Shown piece after piece: positions 1 to 6,975 of a stretch of 34,984 nucleotides of DNA; the stretch's first letter is position 1; the number at the start of each line of letters is the position of its first letter. The DNA comes from JBHHZJ01 sp046758005 (GTDB lineage Bacteria; Pseudomonadota; Alphaproteobacteria; Kiloniellales; J153), in assembly GCA_046758005.1 (NCBI GenBank), contig JBHHZJ010000027.1, positions 1 to 34,984 on the forward strand. Direction: 5' to 3'. The notes beneath the pieces were generated by a model. It saw only the letters and a list, made by a program, of their open reading frames with translations. It was not told the DNA's origin and did not search any database. The translations under genes and the position numbers were made by a program.

Positions 1-237
1 TGACCCAACCCGGAAGTTCATCGAGCGAGCGACCCGGCTTTGTGAACGAGGGCGGGATAACCCCTGCACGCGTACTCGTCTGAGATTTGCTTCAGGTGAT
101 GGTTGCCCGGGTGCGGGGTGGACTGAGAAACGAGACCGTCCGAAAATTCTCCATGCCTCCAGCGTTGCCGAACTCGCATATCGAAGTTTGCATTATTGTC
201 CGATGGTAATAACCTGCAATTGCGGGAGAAGCATATC
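1..237. other. Left-end stretch without a supported gene
   Basis: No reading frame here looks like a real gene in either strand. Base composition is visibly lower in GC than the phage core to the right. The segment ends with the ribosome binding site of the small lipoprotein gene at 238. Confidence 0.4.
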
Positions 238-420
238 ATGCACACAAGGGCTGTCGCGCTTTCATTTTGTCTGCTGCCATGGCTGGCCGCATGCTCGATA
301 TCCGTTCCGGTCACACTCTACCCAATCAAAGGGCCATACGCAGATCAAAACCAAAGACCAATTCTCAACGCTACGGCCCACGACGTTCTGAGGAAAAACA
401 ACGGGCAGTTCGTCATATAG
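238..420 (+). CDS. Short putative lipoprotein, probably truncated
   Basis: A 60-residue product with a typical lipoprotein signal: positive N-terminus (His2, Arg4), a hydrophobic core, and the lipobox Leu-Ala-Ala-Cys with Cys at residue 19. The mature part would be only about 42 residues and includes the segment VPVTLYPIKGPYA, which resembles the start of longer phage or host lipoproteins in which the conserved region continues beyond this point. The ATG at 238 is chosen because GGGAGAAG lies just upstream; a TTG at 196 is in frame but would put 14 residues before the signal peptide. The coding sequence is less GC-rich than the terminase genes. It may be a 3'-truncated remnant or a genuine small lipoprotein such as an entry-exclusion factor; function is not known. 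Confidence 0.5.
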   Translation: MHTRAVALSFCLLPWLAACSISVPVTLYPIKGPYADQNQRPILNATAHDVLRKNNGQFVI

Positions 421-732
421 CACTTTAGCTTGTCTTCTTTGCGAGACCACCACCCCAATGGACCGAAGGGGTGCTTCTTCAAACTTCTCATTATGTGCTC
501 TGGCTATCAGCCGACATTGTGGGGCCTGCGATAGGCCGTCATTTTTGAGCGTTGTGAAAGCTCCGGTATCGAGTGCTCTCCTGGGCCATGCGTGCGGTTT
601 GAGCATATGGCAGATCATCGCGATCTAACTCAAGGCTTCGGCCGTGTGCCGTTCATCCACAGCGCACGGTCTTGTCAGCGTCACGCTGATCGGGTAACTC
701 AAGGCAGGCTCGCAGAGAGCGCCCAAGACTGA

Positions 733-761
733 CCCGCCCAGAGAAAACTGCGGCGGGTTTT
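733..761 (+). terminator. Terminator-like hairpin, repeat copy 1
   Basis: CCCGCC at 733-738 can pair with GGCGGG at 752-757, with a 13-nt loop, followed by TTTT at 758-761. The short stem and large loop make it a modest intrinsic terminator, but the same structure recurs in the second copy. Confidence 0.5.
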
Positions 762-885
762 CGCGTTTCGGGGCGCCGCGGCGCGCGCCAAGAAATTTTT
801 CGCCGCTCTTCCACAGCCCGCCGTCTTGCCAGCGTCACGCTGATAGGCTACCCAAGGGCAGGCTCGAAGAGAGCGCCCAGGACGG

Positions 886-914
886 CCCGCCCGGGAAGGC
901 CCGCGGCGGGTTTT
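886..914 (+). terminator. Terminator-like hairpin, repeat copy 2
   Basis: CCCGCC at 886-891 can pair with GGCGGG at 905-910, followed by TTTT at 911-914. Conservation of both arms and the T-run while the loop differs from copy 1 suggests the fold is what is kept. It lies about 45 bp before the terS start. Confidence 0.5.
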
Positions 915-957
915 CGTTTTGGCGCGGCGGCGACAATCGAGCGAGGGCGATTCGGCG

Positions 958-1605
958 ATGCATGACGAAAGGCCTGCGCCCGGCGCAGCGGCATCGCGCG
1001 CGGACACGGACCCGCGGCATCGCCCGCTCACCCCGCGGCAACGTCGCTTCGTGCAGGAGTACCTGATCGACCTCAACGCCGCCGCGGCGGCACGGCGCGC
1101 CGGATACAGCAAAAAGTCATCGACCGACTGGGCGTGGCGCCTGCTGCGCAAGCCCGCGGTGGCGGCGGCGGTCGAGGCGGCGCAGGCCGCGCGCGCCGAG
1201 CGCACCCGGGTGACCGCCGACACGGTGGTCAAGGAACTGGCCAAGGTCGCCTTCGGCGATGCCCGCGACCTGTTGTCGTGGGGCAAGGACGGCGTCGAGC
1301 TGCGCGACTCCAAGGATCTCACCGACGCCGCGGCCGCGCTCGTTTCCGAGGTCTCCGAGACGCGCACGGCGGCCGGCGGCACGCGCCGGGTCAAGCTGCA
1401 CTGCAAGCTGACGGCGCTGACCGCGCTGGGCCGGCACCTGGGCCTGTTCTCCGGCCGCCTGGTCCCGCCGGGGCCGGGCGCGGACGACGAGGACGGAGGC
1501 GCGGCCGGTGCCGAGGATGCCAGAGAACGCCTCGCTCGCAAAATCGCTCGCATCGCTGCCCGACTCCGAGCGGAAGAAACTTCTGCGGAGTCTGACGACG
1601 GCTGA
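958..1605 (+). CDS. Phage terminase small subunit
   Basis: The product is 215 residues and is the DNA-recognition subunit of the packaging motor. After a low-complexity N-terminus, it has the family hallmark LTPRQRRFVQEYLIDLNA followed by an AARRAGYS segment, the helix-turn-helix type region of Terminase_2 family small subunits. The middle (about 95-140) holds the VVKELAKVAFGDARDLLSW segment common in this family, and the C-terminus is acidic and charged. ATG 958 is chosen because GCGAGGG lies about 10 bp upstream; a TTG at 919 is in frame without a comparable ribosome binding site. The 3' end overlaps the large subunit gene by 98 bp, implying coupled expression. It would bind near its own gene, where the duplicated repeat lies. 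Confidence 0.9.
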   Translation: MHDERPAPGAAASRADTDPRHRPLTPRQRRFVQEYLIDLNAAAAARRAGYSKKSSTDWAWRLLRKPAVAAAVEAAQAARAERTRVTADTVVKELAKVAFGDARDLLSWGKDGVELRDSKDLTDAAAALVSEVSETRTAAGGTRRVKLHCKLTALTALGRHLGLFSGRLVPPGPGADDEDGGAAGAEDARERLARKIARIAARLRAEETSAESDDG

Positions 1606-2923
1606 GGCCGAGAACCTCGATTTCGATTGGAGGTTCTGGGCCCGGCCCAATCAGGTGGCCCCGGCGGGCGACTGGACGACCTGGCTGGTGCTCGCCGGGC
1701 GCGGCTTCGGCAAGACCCGCTGCGGCGCGGAATGGGTGCGCGCCGGCGTGTGCGGCGCGACCCCGCTGTCGCGCGGGACCTGCCGCCGCGTCGCGCTCGT
1801 CGCCGAGACCGCGGCGGATGCGCGCGACGTGATGGTCGAGGGCGAAAGCGGCCTGCTGGCCGTGCACCCGCCCGGGTTCCGGCCGCTCTACCAGCCGTCC
1901 AAGCGGCGGCTGACCTGGCCCAACGGCGCGGTCGCCACGCTCTACAACGCGGTCGAGCCGGACCAGCTGCGCGGGCCGCAGCACGACCTCGCCTGGGCCG
2001 ACGAGCTGGCCAAGTGGCGCCACGCGCAAGCGACCTGGAACAATCTGCAGTTCGGCCTGCGCCTGGGCGCGCGCCCGCGCCAGTGCGTGACCACCACGCC
2101 CCGGCCGATCCGCACGCTGACCACCCTGATCGAGGACCCGGACACCGTGATCACCCGCGGCTCGAGCTACGAGAACATGGCCAACCTGGCCCCGGCGTTC
2201 ATCAAGCGGATCATCCGCCGCTACGAGGGCACGCGCCTCGGCCGGCAGGAGCTGAACGGCGAGCTGCTGGAGGACGTGCCCGGCGCCTTGTGGACCCGCG
2301 CGCGCATCGACGAGTTGAGGCGGCGCCAGGCACCGGAGATGAAACGCATCGTCGTCGCCATCGACCCGGCCGCCGGCTCCGGCGAAACGAACGACGAGAC
2401 CGGGATCATCGTCGCCGGCCTGGGCGCCGACGGCCACGGCTACGTCCTCGAGGACGTGTCCCTGCGCGCCCGCCCGCACGCCTGGGGCCGGGCCGCGGTC
2501 AACGCCTATCGCCGCTGGGGGGCGGACCGCATCGTCGGCGAGGTCAACAACGGCGGCGAGATGATCGAGCACGTGATCCGCACCGTGGACCCGAACGTCA
2601 GCTACAAGGCGGTGCGCGCCAGCCGCGGCAAGGCGGCGCGCGCCGAGCCGGTCGCGGCCCTCGACGAGCAGGGCCGGGTCCACCACGTCGGCGCCTTCCC
2701 GGAGCTGGAGGACCAGATGTGCGCGCTCACCGTCGACCCCGGCTCTGCGGCCGGGGCGGGCCCCGGCTCTGCGGCCGGGGCGGGCCCCGGCTCTGCGGCC
2801 GGGGCAGGCTTCGAGCGCGCCGGCGCCGGCTTCAGCCCGGACCGCGTGGACGCGCGCGTGTGGGCGCTGACCGAGCTGATGCTCGGCCCCGCGCCCGGCG
2901 AACCGCGCATCCGGGTGCTGTGA
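1508..2923 (+). CDS. Phage terminase large subunit
   Basis: The product is 471 residues and is the packaging ATPase and nuclease. Residues 62-70 read LAGRGFGKT, the Walker A motif; HDLAWADELAKW near residue 160 is the Walker B/adenine region. The C-terminal RNase H-like nuclease is marked by VAIDPAAGSG, GEVNNGG and SPDRVDARVWAL, which supply the acidic residues. GTG 1508 is chosen because GGAGG at 1495-1499 sits 8 bp upstream; ATG 1517 is an in-frame alternative. Between the second and third nuclease motifs there is an extra in-frame run of three PGSAAGAG units encoded by a 24-bp tandem repeat, not expected in this family. The gene overlaps terS and is followed one base later by the portal gene. 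Confidence 0.95.
   Translation: MPRMPENASLAKSLASLPDSERKKLLRSLTTAEAENLDFDWRFWARPNQVAPAGDWTTWLVLAGRGFGKTRCGAEWVRAGVCGATPLSRGTCRRVALVAETAADARDVMVEGESGLLAVHPPGFRPLYQPSKRRLTWPNGAVATLYNAVEPDQLRGPQHDLAWADELAKWRHAQATWNNLQFGLRLGARPRQCVTTTPRPIRTLTTLIEDPDTVITRGSSYENMANLAPAFIKRIIRRYEGTRLGRQELNGELLEDVPGALWTRARIDELRRRQAPEMKRIVVAIDPAAGSGETNDETGIIVAGLGADGHGYVLEDVSLRARPHAWGRAAVNAYRRWGADRIVGEVNNGGEMIEHVIRTVDPNVSYKAVRASRGKAARAEPVAALDEQGRVHHVGAFPELEDQMCALTVDPGSAAGAGPGSAAGAGPGSAAGAGFERAGAGFSPDRVDARVWALTELMLGPAPGEPRIRVL
2737..2808 (+). repeat. Triplicated 24-bp hairpin unit inside the large terminase gene
   Basis: Three tandem copies at 2737-2760, 2761-2784 and 2785-2808; the third has one A for G change. Each unit has CCCCGGC and GCCGGGG arms around a TCTGCG loop, so each can form a 7-bp stem hairpin. 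The unit is a multiple of three and stays in frame, coding Pro-Gly-Ser-Ala-Ala-Gly-Ala-Gly per copy. Confidence 0.95.
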
Positions 2924-2924
2924 C

Positions 2925-4214
2925 ATGGGTTTCAGGGACGCCTGGACGGCGCTCGTGGGCCGCGAGACCAAGGCCTCCCGCGCCGGGCCGCTGATCGCGA
3001 TGCAGCACCCGGGGCGCGCGGTGTGGTCGCCGCGCCGCTTCGACGCCTTCGCCGAGGAGGGCTACCGCAAGAACGTGATCGCCTTCCGGGCGATCGGCCA
3101 GGTGACGCGGGCGGCGGCCTCGGTGGACTGGCGCCTGTTCCGGCGCGGCCGCGCCGGGCGGCAGGCGGTCGAGACTCACGCGCTGCTCGACCTGCTCGCC
3201 CGCCCCAACCCGATGATGGCGCGCTCCGAGTTCATCGAGGCGGTGACCGGCTATTTTCTGATCGCCGGCAACAGCTTCGTCGAGGCGGCGCCGGCCACGG
3301 GGCACCCGCGCGAGCTGTGGCCGCTCAGGCCCGACCGCATGAAGGTGATCGCCGGCAAGACCGGCCTGCCCCAGGGCTTCGTGTTCAGCCTCGCCGGCGC
3401 CGAGCGGCGCTGGGACGCCGACCCGGTGACCGGGCGCTCGCCGATCCTGCACCTGAAGAGCTTCAACCCGCTCGACGACTGGTACGGGCTGAGCCCGGTC
3501 GAGCCGGCGGCCTTCGCCATCGACCAGCGCAACGAGTCCGACAAGTGGAACATGGCCCTGCTGCAGAACGGCGCGCGGCCTTCGGGCGCGCTCGTCTACG
3601 AGCCCAAGGGCGGCGCGGCGGCCAACCTGAGCGAGGAGCAGTTCGCCCGGCTCAAGGCCGAGATCGCCGAGCAGTACGGCGGCGCGCGCAACGCCGGGCG
3701 GCCGATGCTGCTCGACGGCGGGCTCGCCTGGCGGGAAATGAGCCTCAGCCCGAAGGACATGGACTTTCTCGAGTCGCGCAACGCCGCCTCGCGCGACGTG
3801 GCGCAGGCCTTCGGCGTGCCGCCGCAGCTCCTCGGCATCCCGGGCGACAACACCTACTCCAACTATCGCGAGGCGCGCCTGGCCCTGTGGGAGGAGACGG
3901 TGATCCCGCTGCTGCGCCATCTGCGCGACGAGTTCAACGGCTGGCTGGCGCCCCTGTTCGACGACGACCTGGCGCTCGACGTGGACCTCGACGACATCCC
4001 GGCGCTGGCGCTGCGGCGCGAGCGGGCCTGGGCGCGCCTGAAGGCGGCGGACTTCCTGAGCGTCAACGAGAAGCGCGCGGCCGCCGGTTTCGGCCCGGTC
4101 GAGGGCGGCGACGCGATTCTCGCGCGCCCGGGCGAACGGGCGGCCGGTACAGGCGAAAAAGGGTCGGGCGGCCCGGCCCGGCGGGCGAACACGGAGCGCG
4201 CCAAGCCCGCCTGA
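2925..4214 (+). CDS. HK97-family phage portal protein
   Basis: The product is 429 residues and would form the dodecameric ring through which DNA enters the head and to which the tail attaches. Family signatures include VIAFRAIGQVTRAAASVDW near residue 46, LLDLLARPNPMM near 90, the FNPLDDWYGLSPVEPA block near 180 and the FGVPPQLLGIPGDNTYSNY block near 300, all standard in HK97-type portals. The start ATG directly follows the terL stop (TGACATG), indicating translational coupling. The C-terminal 40 residues are low-complexity and basic. Spacing to the next plus-strand core gene, the protease, is unusually large because Block A lies between them. Confidence 0.95.
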   Translation: MGFRDAWTALVGRETKASRAGPLIAMQHPGRAVWSPRRFDAFAEEGYRKNVIAFRAIGQVTRAAASVDWRLFRRGRAGRQAVETHALLDLLARPNPMMARSEFIEAVTGYFLIAGNSFVEAAPATGHPRELWPLRPDRMKVIAGKTGLPQGFVFSLAGAERRWDADPVTGRSPILHLKSFNPLDDWYGLSPVEPAAFAIDQRNESDKWNMALLQNGARPSGALVYEPKGGAAANLSEEQFARLKAEIAEQYGGARNAGRPMLLDGGLAWREMSLSPKDMDFLESRNAASRDVAQAFGVPPQLLGIPGDNTYSNYREARLALWEETVIPLLRHLRDEFNGWLAPLFDDDLALDVDLDDIPALALRRERAWARLKAADFLSVNEKRAAAGFGPVEGGDAILARPGERAAGTGEKGSGGPARRANTERAKPA

Positions 4215-4272
4215 GCGCGCCTTGCACGGGCTCGGAGCCGGCGCTCTTGCCGCGCGCGCGGGTTCGCTGCAA

Positions 4273-4348
4273 CGCAACGAAACCCGTTGCGGGATCGCTC
4301 CTCAGCGCCATATGATCCATTCGGAAGGGCTTAACCACGCGGCTTAAC
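4273..4348. promoter_or_regulatory. Inverted and direct repeats upstream of hicB
   Basis: CGCAACG at 4273-4279 and CGTTGCG at 4285-4291 form a 7-bp inverted repeat with a 5-nt spacer. Further on, GGCTTAAC occurs twice at 4328-4335 and 4341-4348, 13 bp apart, about one helical turn. HicB antitoxins with their partner toxin often autoregulate at repeats of this kind, but no specific binding site is known for this one. There is no T-run, so a terminator for the portal gene is less likely. Confidence 0.4.
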
Positions 4349-4434
4349 GGGAAGTTAGTCGGCGACAAGAACGATGAACAGGCGGGGAAGGGCCCCGTTA
4401 TGGAGGCGTCCCTGTCTGTGCGGGAGAGGCCACC

Positions 4435-4740
4435 GTGCGAAAAGTCTTGAGATGTTATGCACAAGGCCGTGACGGCGATTGGGAGGCCTTCTGCCTGGAC
4501 CTGGATATCGCCGTCCAGGGAACCTCGTTCGAGGAGGTGTTTCGCGCCCTGAATGAATCCATTGCCCTGTACATCGAGAGCGTAACCGCTCTTCCGGAGA
4601 AGGACCGTGCCCGCCTTCTGGACCGCCCTGCGCCGCTATCGCTGCGGCTCCGGTTCTTGGGCCATGCCTTGCGCTCGTTGTTCACCCGCGATGACGGGGA
4701 CGGCTGCCACCATCACTTTACGGTGCCTTGTGCCGCGTAG
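4435..4740 (+). CDS. hicB: HicB-family antitoxin-like protein
   Basis: The product is 101 residues. Residues 6-50 fit the partially degraded RNase H-like fold of HicB/UPF0150 antitoxins: CYAQGRDGDWEAFCLDLDIAVQG followed in the same helix by EEVFRALNESIALYIES. The C-terminal half (KAPL-type segment RPAPLSLRLRF and the end FTVPCAA) resembles the full-length members of this subgroup, so it appears intact. The start is GTG with GGAGAGG about 6 bp upstream. In most systems hicA and hicB are consecutive on the same strand; here the partner is convergent and overlaps the 3' end by 105 bp. No separate ribbon-helix-helix DNA-binding domain is evident. Confidence 0.75.
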   Translation: MRKVLRCYAQGRDGDWEAFCLDLDIAVQGTSFEEVFRALNESIALYIESVTALPEKDRARLLDRPAPLSLRLRFLGHALRSLFTRDDGDGCHHHFTVPCAA

Positions 4741-4974
4741 GCCAGTGGCGGTCGGCTGGCGAAAAAGCTTCTTGGGCAGCCCTGATTGGCGGATCATCGA
4801 CTGCGGCGTGCCGCGCCTGATGTCGTCGCTGCCCCGATGAAAATGCACTGACACCAACCGGACCTTTCCTCCGATTGCGCCTTTGTATATCCGGCTGCTC
4901 CCGGTTTGGCGCTCAAGCGCAAATCCGTGCTTCTCGAGCAAGCGAATGAATTCGTTGAACGTCCAGGTCCGCAT
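4636..4974 (-). CDS. hicA: HicA/YcfA-family toxin-like protein with altered active-site motif
   Basis: Residues 1-71 resemble HicA mRNA interferases, small double-stranded-RNA-binding-fold proteins that cleave mRNA. The region GTPQSMIRQSGLPKKLF is the family C-terminal signature. In active members a Gly-Ser-His motif supplies the catalytic histidine; here the aligned sequence is Gly-Ser-Ser-Arg-Ile-Tyr at 25-30, so Ser27 stands in place of His. The last 40 residues are an extension read antisense through the hicB 3' end and look unlike the family, suggesting that the original stop was lost. ATG 4974 has AGAGG just upstream. The protein may be inactive as a toxin; the family assignment is firmer than the activity. 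Confidence 0.65.
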   Translation of the reverse strand: MRTWTFNEFIRLLEKHGFALERQTGSSRIYKGAIGGKVRLVSVHFHRGSDDIRRGTPQSMIRQSGLPKKLFRQPTATGLRGTRHRKVMVAAVPVIAGEQRAQGMAQEPEPQR

Positions 4975-5080
4975 CCGGGACCTCTGGTCCTCGATCGGTC
5001 CGGACCGCAGCCGGCAGGGACTCGGCCATGGCCGGAGATCGAGGTTGGACGGGCCTTGGATGCGCGCGCAAACGCAAAGA

Positions 5081-5092
5081 TGTTTTAAAACA
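5081..5092. promoter_or_regulatory. 12-bp AT-rich perfect palindrome
   Basis: TGTTTTAAAACA is a perfect palindrome in otherwise GC-rich surroundings, about 107 bp upstream of the hicA start and 46 bp past the end of the minus-strand secreted-protein gene. A 7-bp stem (CGCGAGG at 5108-5114 with CCTCGCG at 5120-5126) lies next to it. It could be an operator for hicA or part of a loose terminator; neither is proven. Confidence 0.35.
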
Positions 5093-5137
5093 CCTGCCTG
5101 GCGGCGGCGCGAGGACGGGCCTCGCGGCGCCTGACGT

Positions 5138-5536
5138 TCACCCCAGGTAGCGGATGAAGTACGTGCTGCCCGGGACGATGTAGCCCCGGCGGTACTGGTC
5201 GTAGCACATGGTGCCGCCGAACTCGGCCGGCCGGCCGGCCACGTAACCTACCCCGGTGGTCGGCAGGCAGTGGGTGAAAACGGGGCGCGGCGGCGCAGGC
5301 GGCGCGTAATACACGGGCGCGGCGTAGTAGGACGGGCGGGTCAGAAGGTGGCCCAGCACGATGCCGCCGACGAGCGCGCCGAGCACCGCGTAGCCGTGTC
5401 CGTGGTGCCCGTGCCGGTGCCCGTGACCGTAATGGCCGTAGTGCCCGTAGTGCCCGTGGCCGTAGCCGTCGGCGAAGGCCGGCGCGGTCGCTGCGAGCAG
5501 GGCCGCGGCGGCGAGAGCTGCCACGATCCTTTTCAT
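5138..5536 (-). CDS. Secreted His/Gly/Tyr-rich protein
   Basis: The product is 132 residues. Residues 1-22 form a cleavable signal peptide (MKRIV, Ala-rich core, ending in AFA). Next is a region of GHYGH and GHRHGHHGHG repeats, then a hydrophobic glycine-zipper-like stretch AVLGALVGGIVLGHLL at about 50-65, then a proline/tyrosine-rich segment and a C-terminal part with two cysteines (HCLP and TMCYDQ). It probably acts in the periplasm or outer envelope and the histidines could bind metal, but no function is established for this family. ATG 5536 has GGGAGGGAG upstream. It lies on the opposite strand to the phage operon, between hicA and the DUF1330 gene, as cargo rather than morphogenesis. Confidence 0.75.
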   Translation of the reverse strand: MKRIVAALAAAALLAATAPAFADGYGHGHYGHYGHYGHGHRHGHHGHGYAVLGALVGGIVLGHLLTRPSYYAAPVYYAPPAPPRPVFTHCLPTTGVGYVAGRPAEFGGTMCYDQYRRGYIVPGSTYFIRYLG

Positions 5537-5634
5537 CGGGTGTGCACTCCCTCCCTTGCAGTCCATCATACAGGTATACGAGGCGCGCGCGCGAATCGTT
5601 CCCGGCCGCCACGTCGGGGTCCGGCCGACGCGGG

Positions 5635-5919
5635 CTACATGCCCTCGACGATGCAGATGTCGCGCTCGACGGCGCCTTCCGCCAAGGCGAGGGCCTCCCG
5701 GTATTCCGGCGAGCGGTAGCAGGCGAGCGCCTGTTCCAGCGTCGGGAACTCGGTGATCACGTTGCGGGCGAATTCCCTGCCCTCGAGCGTGACGAAGGAA
5801 TCGCCGCGCGCCAGCAACCGCCCGCCGTGGCGGTCGAAGATCGGCCCCGCCCGCTTGGAGTACTCCGCATAGGCCGCTTCGTCCGTCACGTTGACGCGCG
5901 CGATCCAATACGCCGCCAT
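5635..5919 (-). CDS. DUF1330 family protein
   Basis: The product is 94 residues, the usual length of DUF1330 proteins, which adopt a dimeric ferredoxin-like (alpha-beta barrel) fold. Characteristic are AAYWIARVNVTDEAAYAEY at the N-terminus, a GGRLLARG turn near residue 33, and the segment RNVITEFPTLEQALACYRSPEY near 52-73. No reaction is established for the family. GGGGAGAGG lies just upstream of ATG 5919. It is divergent from the prohead protease gene and on the same strand as the secreted protein gene 99 bp downstream, consistent with a two-gene cargo unit inserted between portal and protease. Confidence 0.85.
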   Translation of the reverse strand: MAAYWIARVNVTDEAAYAEYSKRAGPIFDRHGGRLLARGDSFVTLEGREFARNVITEFPTLEQALACYRSPEYREALALAEGAVERDICIVEGM

Positions 5920-6171
5920 TCGCACCTCTCCCCCGTGGCTCGTGGTTGGTCCGGACGCGGAGAGGCTAGCACGGACGCGCCGGCGGTTCAGGCGGCGATT
6001 TATACCAGGTCTCGGTGATAATGACCCTCTTGATGGCGATCCAAGGGCCGCCTGGGCAGGCGCGGCGCGGGGCGGACAACCCGGGCCCGGGACGCGCCGG
6101 CGGCCGGGCGCCCGTGGGATCGGCCGCGAACGTCTTGAAACTCGCGAGAGGGTGTGAAGGAGACGGCGGAC

Positions 6172-6912
6172 ATGGAGCCTGAGCGCAACCGGCACGACGC
6201 GCCGGAGCACCTCGACGTGCCGTTCGAGCTGAAGGCAATCGCCACGCTGCGCACCGACGACGGCGCCGAGATCGGCGTGTTCGAGGGGCTGGCCTCGACC
6301 TTCGGCACCCCGGACAGGGTCGGCGACGTGATCGAGCCCGGCGCCTTCCGCGCGAGCATCGCCCGGCCGCAGCGGATCAAGTTGCTCTGGCAGCACGACG
6401 CCCGCGCGCCGATCGGCGTCTGGGAGCGGATCGCCGAGACCGCCGCCGGGCTCGAGGTCAAGGGCCGGCTGGTCCTCGAGGTGCAGCAGGCGCGCGAGGC
6501 GCTGGCGCTGCTCAGGGCCGGCGCGGTCGACGCGCTCTCGATCGGGTTTTCCGTGCCCAAGGGCGGGGCGGCCTACGATCGCGAGAAGGCGGTGCGGCGG
6601 ATCAGCAGGATCGAACTCTGGGAGGTCTCCGTCGTCACCTTCCCGGCCAACCCCAAGGCGCGCGTCGACCGGGTCAAGGCCCGGCTCAGGGGCGCCGATC
6701 TGCCCACCGAACGCGAATTCGAGCGGTTCCTCACGCGGGACGCGGGGTTCAGCCGCTCGCAGGCCCGGGTCATCCTCGGCTCCGGGTACAAGGCACTCGT
6801 GTCCAGGCAGGACGCTGGCCACGGTCTCCACGACCTGGCGACGCGCATCCGGCGCGTCGCCACCTTGGTGGCCGCGGGCTCGGCGGCCGACACGGACCCG
6901 GCCGGCAGGTAG
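6172..6912 (+). CDS. HK97-family prohead protease
   Basis: The product is 246 residues, a Peptidase_S78-type serine protease that matures the capsid. The catalytic candidates are His75 in LLWQHDARAPIG and Ser123 in DALSIGFS; the E-L-W-E-V-S-V-V-T-F-P-A-N-P block is the family signature. The C-terminus (from about 190) has the common FLTRDAGFSRSQARVIL extension, likely a scaffold-like or capsid-binding part. ATG 6172 is chosen because AAGGAG sits at 6156-6161; a GTG at 6154 is also in frame. It is followed 63 bp later by the major capsid gene, with which it functions. Confidence 0.93.
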   Translation: MEPERNRHDAPEHLDVPFELKAIATLRTDDGAEIGVFEGLASTFGTPDRVGDVIEPGAFRASIARPQRIKLLWQHDARAPIGVWERIAETAAGLEVKGRLVLEVQQAREALALLRAGAVDALSIGFSVPKGGAAYDREKAVRRISRIELWEVSVVTFPANPKARVDRVKARLRGADLPTEREFERFLTRDAGFSRSQARVILGSGYKALVSRQDAGHGLHDLATRIRRVATLVAAGSAADTDPAGR

Positions 6913-6975
6913 ATCGGCTTTCACCCGCCGCCGGCGCACCGCGCCGGCGCGCAACTCCAGGCAGGAGGGATCTCA

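Larger units (their letters stand above)
656..916 (+). repeat. Imperfect tandem duplication (about 108-bp copies, 153-154 bp apart)
   Basis: Copy 1 covers about 656-763 and copy 2 about 810-916. Both start with TCCACAGC, share the block CAGCGTCACGCTGAT, then GGCAGGCTCG and AGAGCGCCCA, and end in GGCGGGTTTTCG. Sequence between the copies (764-809) is not repeated. Each copy ends in a terminator-like hairpin. CAGCGTCACGCTG itself is a near-palindrome (CAGCGT with ACGCTG). The location directly before terS suggests packaging-site or transcriptional-boundary functions; both are inference. Confidence 0.8.
421..957. other. Intergenic region upstream of the small terminase
   Basis: No gene is supported. 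The first half (421-655) is moderate in GC and holds a 6-bp inverted repeat, CACCCC at 451-456 with GGGGTG at 468-473, followed by CTTCTTC, which could be a weak terminator for the lipoprotein gene. The second half holds the duplicated hairpin-bearing repeat at 656-916. Phage packaging start sites (cos or pac) are often next to the small terminase gene, so this is where such a site would be expected; that is inference. Confidence 0.5.

Noticed and set aside
733..761. Riboswitch upstream of terS
   Set aside because: The structure is a simple duplicated stem with a T-run, without any conserved riboswitch core that I recognise.
2737..2808. CRISPR-like direct repeat
   Set aside because: The copies are contiguous without spacers and code in frame; only three units of 24 bp.
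2832..4277. Minus-strand open frame of 481 codons opposite the portal gene
   Set aside because: Shadow of the portal gene, with low-complexity Arg/Ala/Gly-rich translation.
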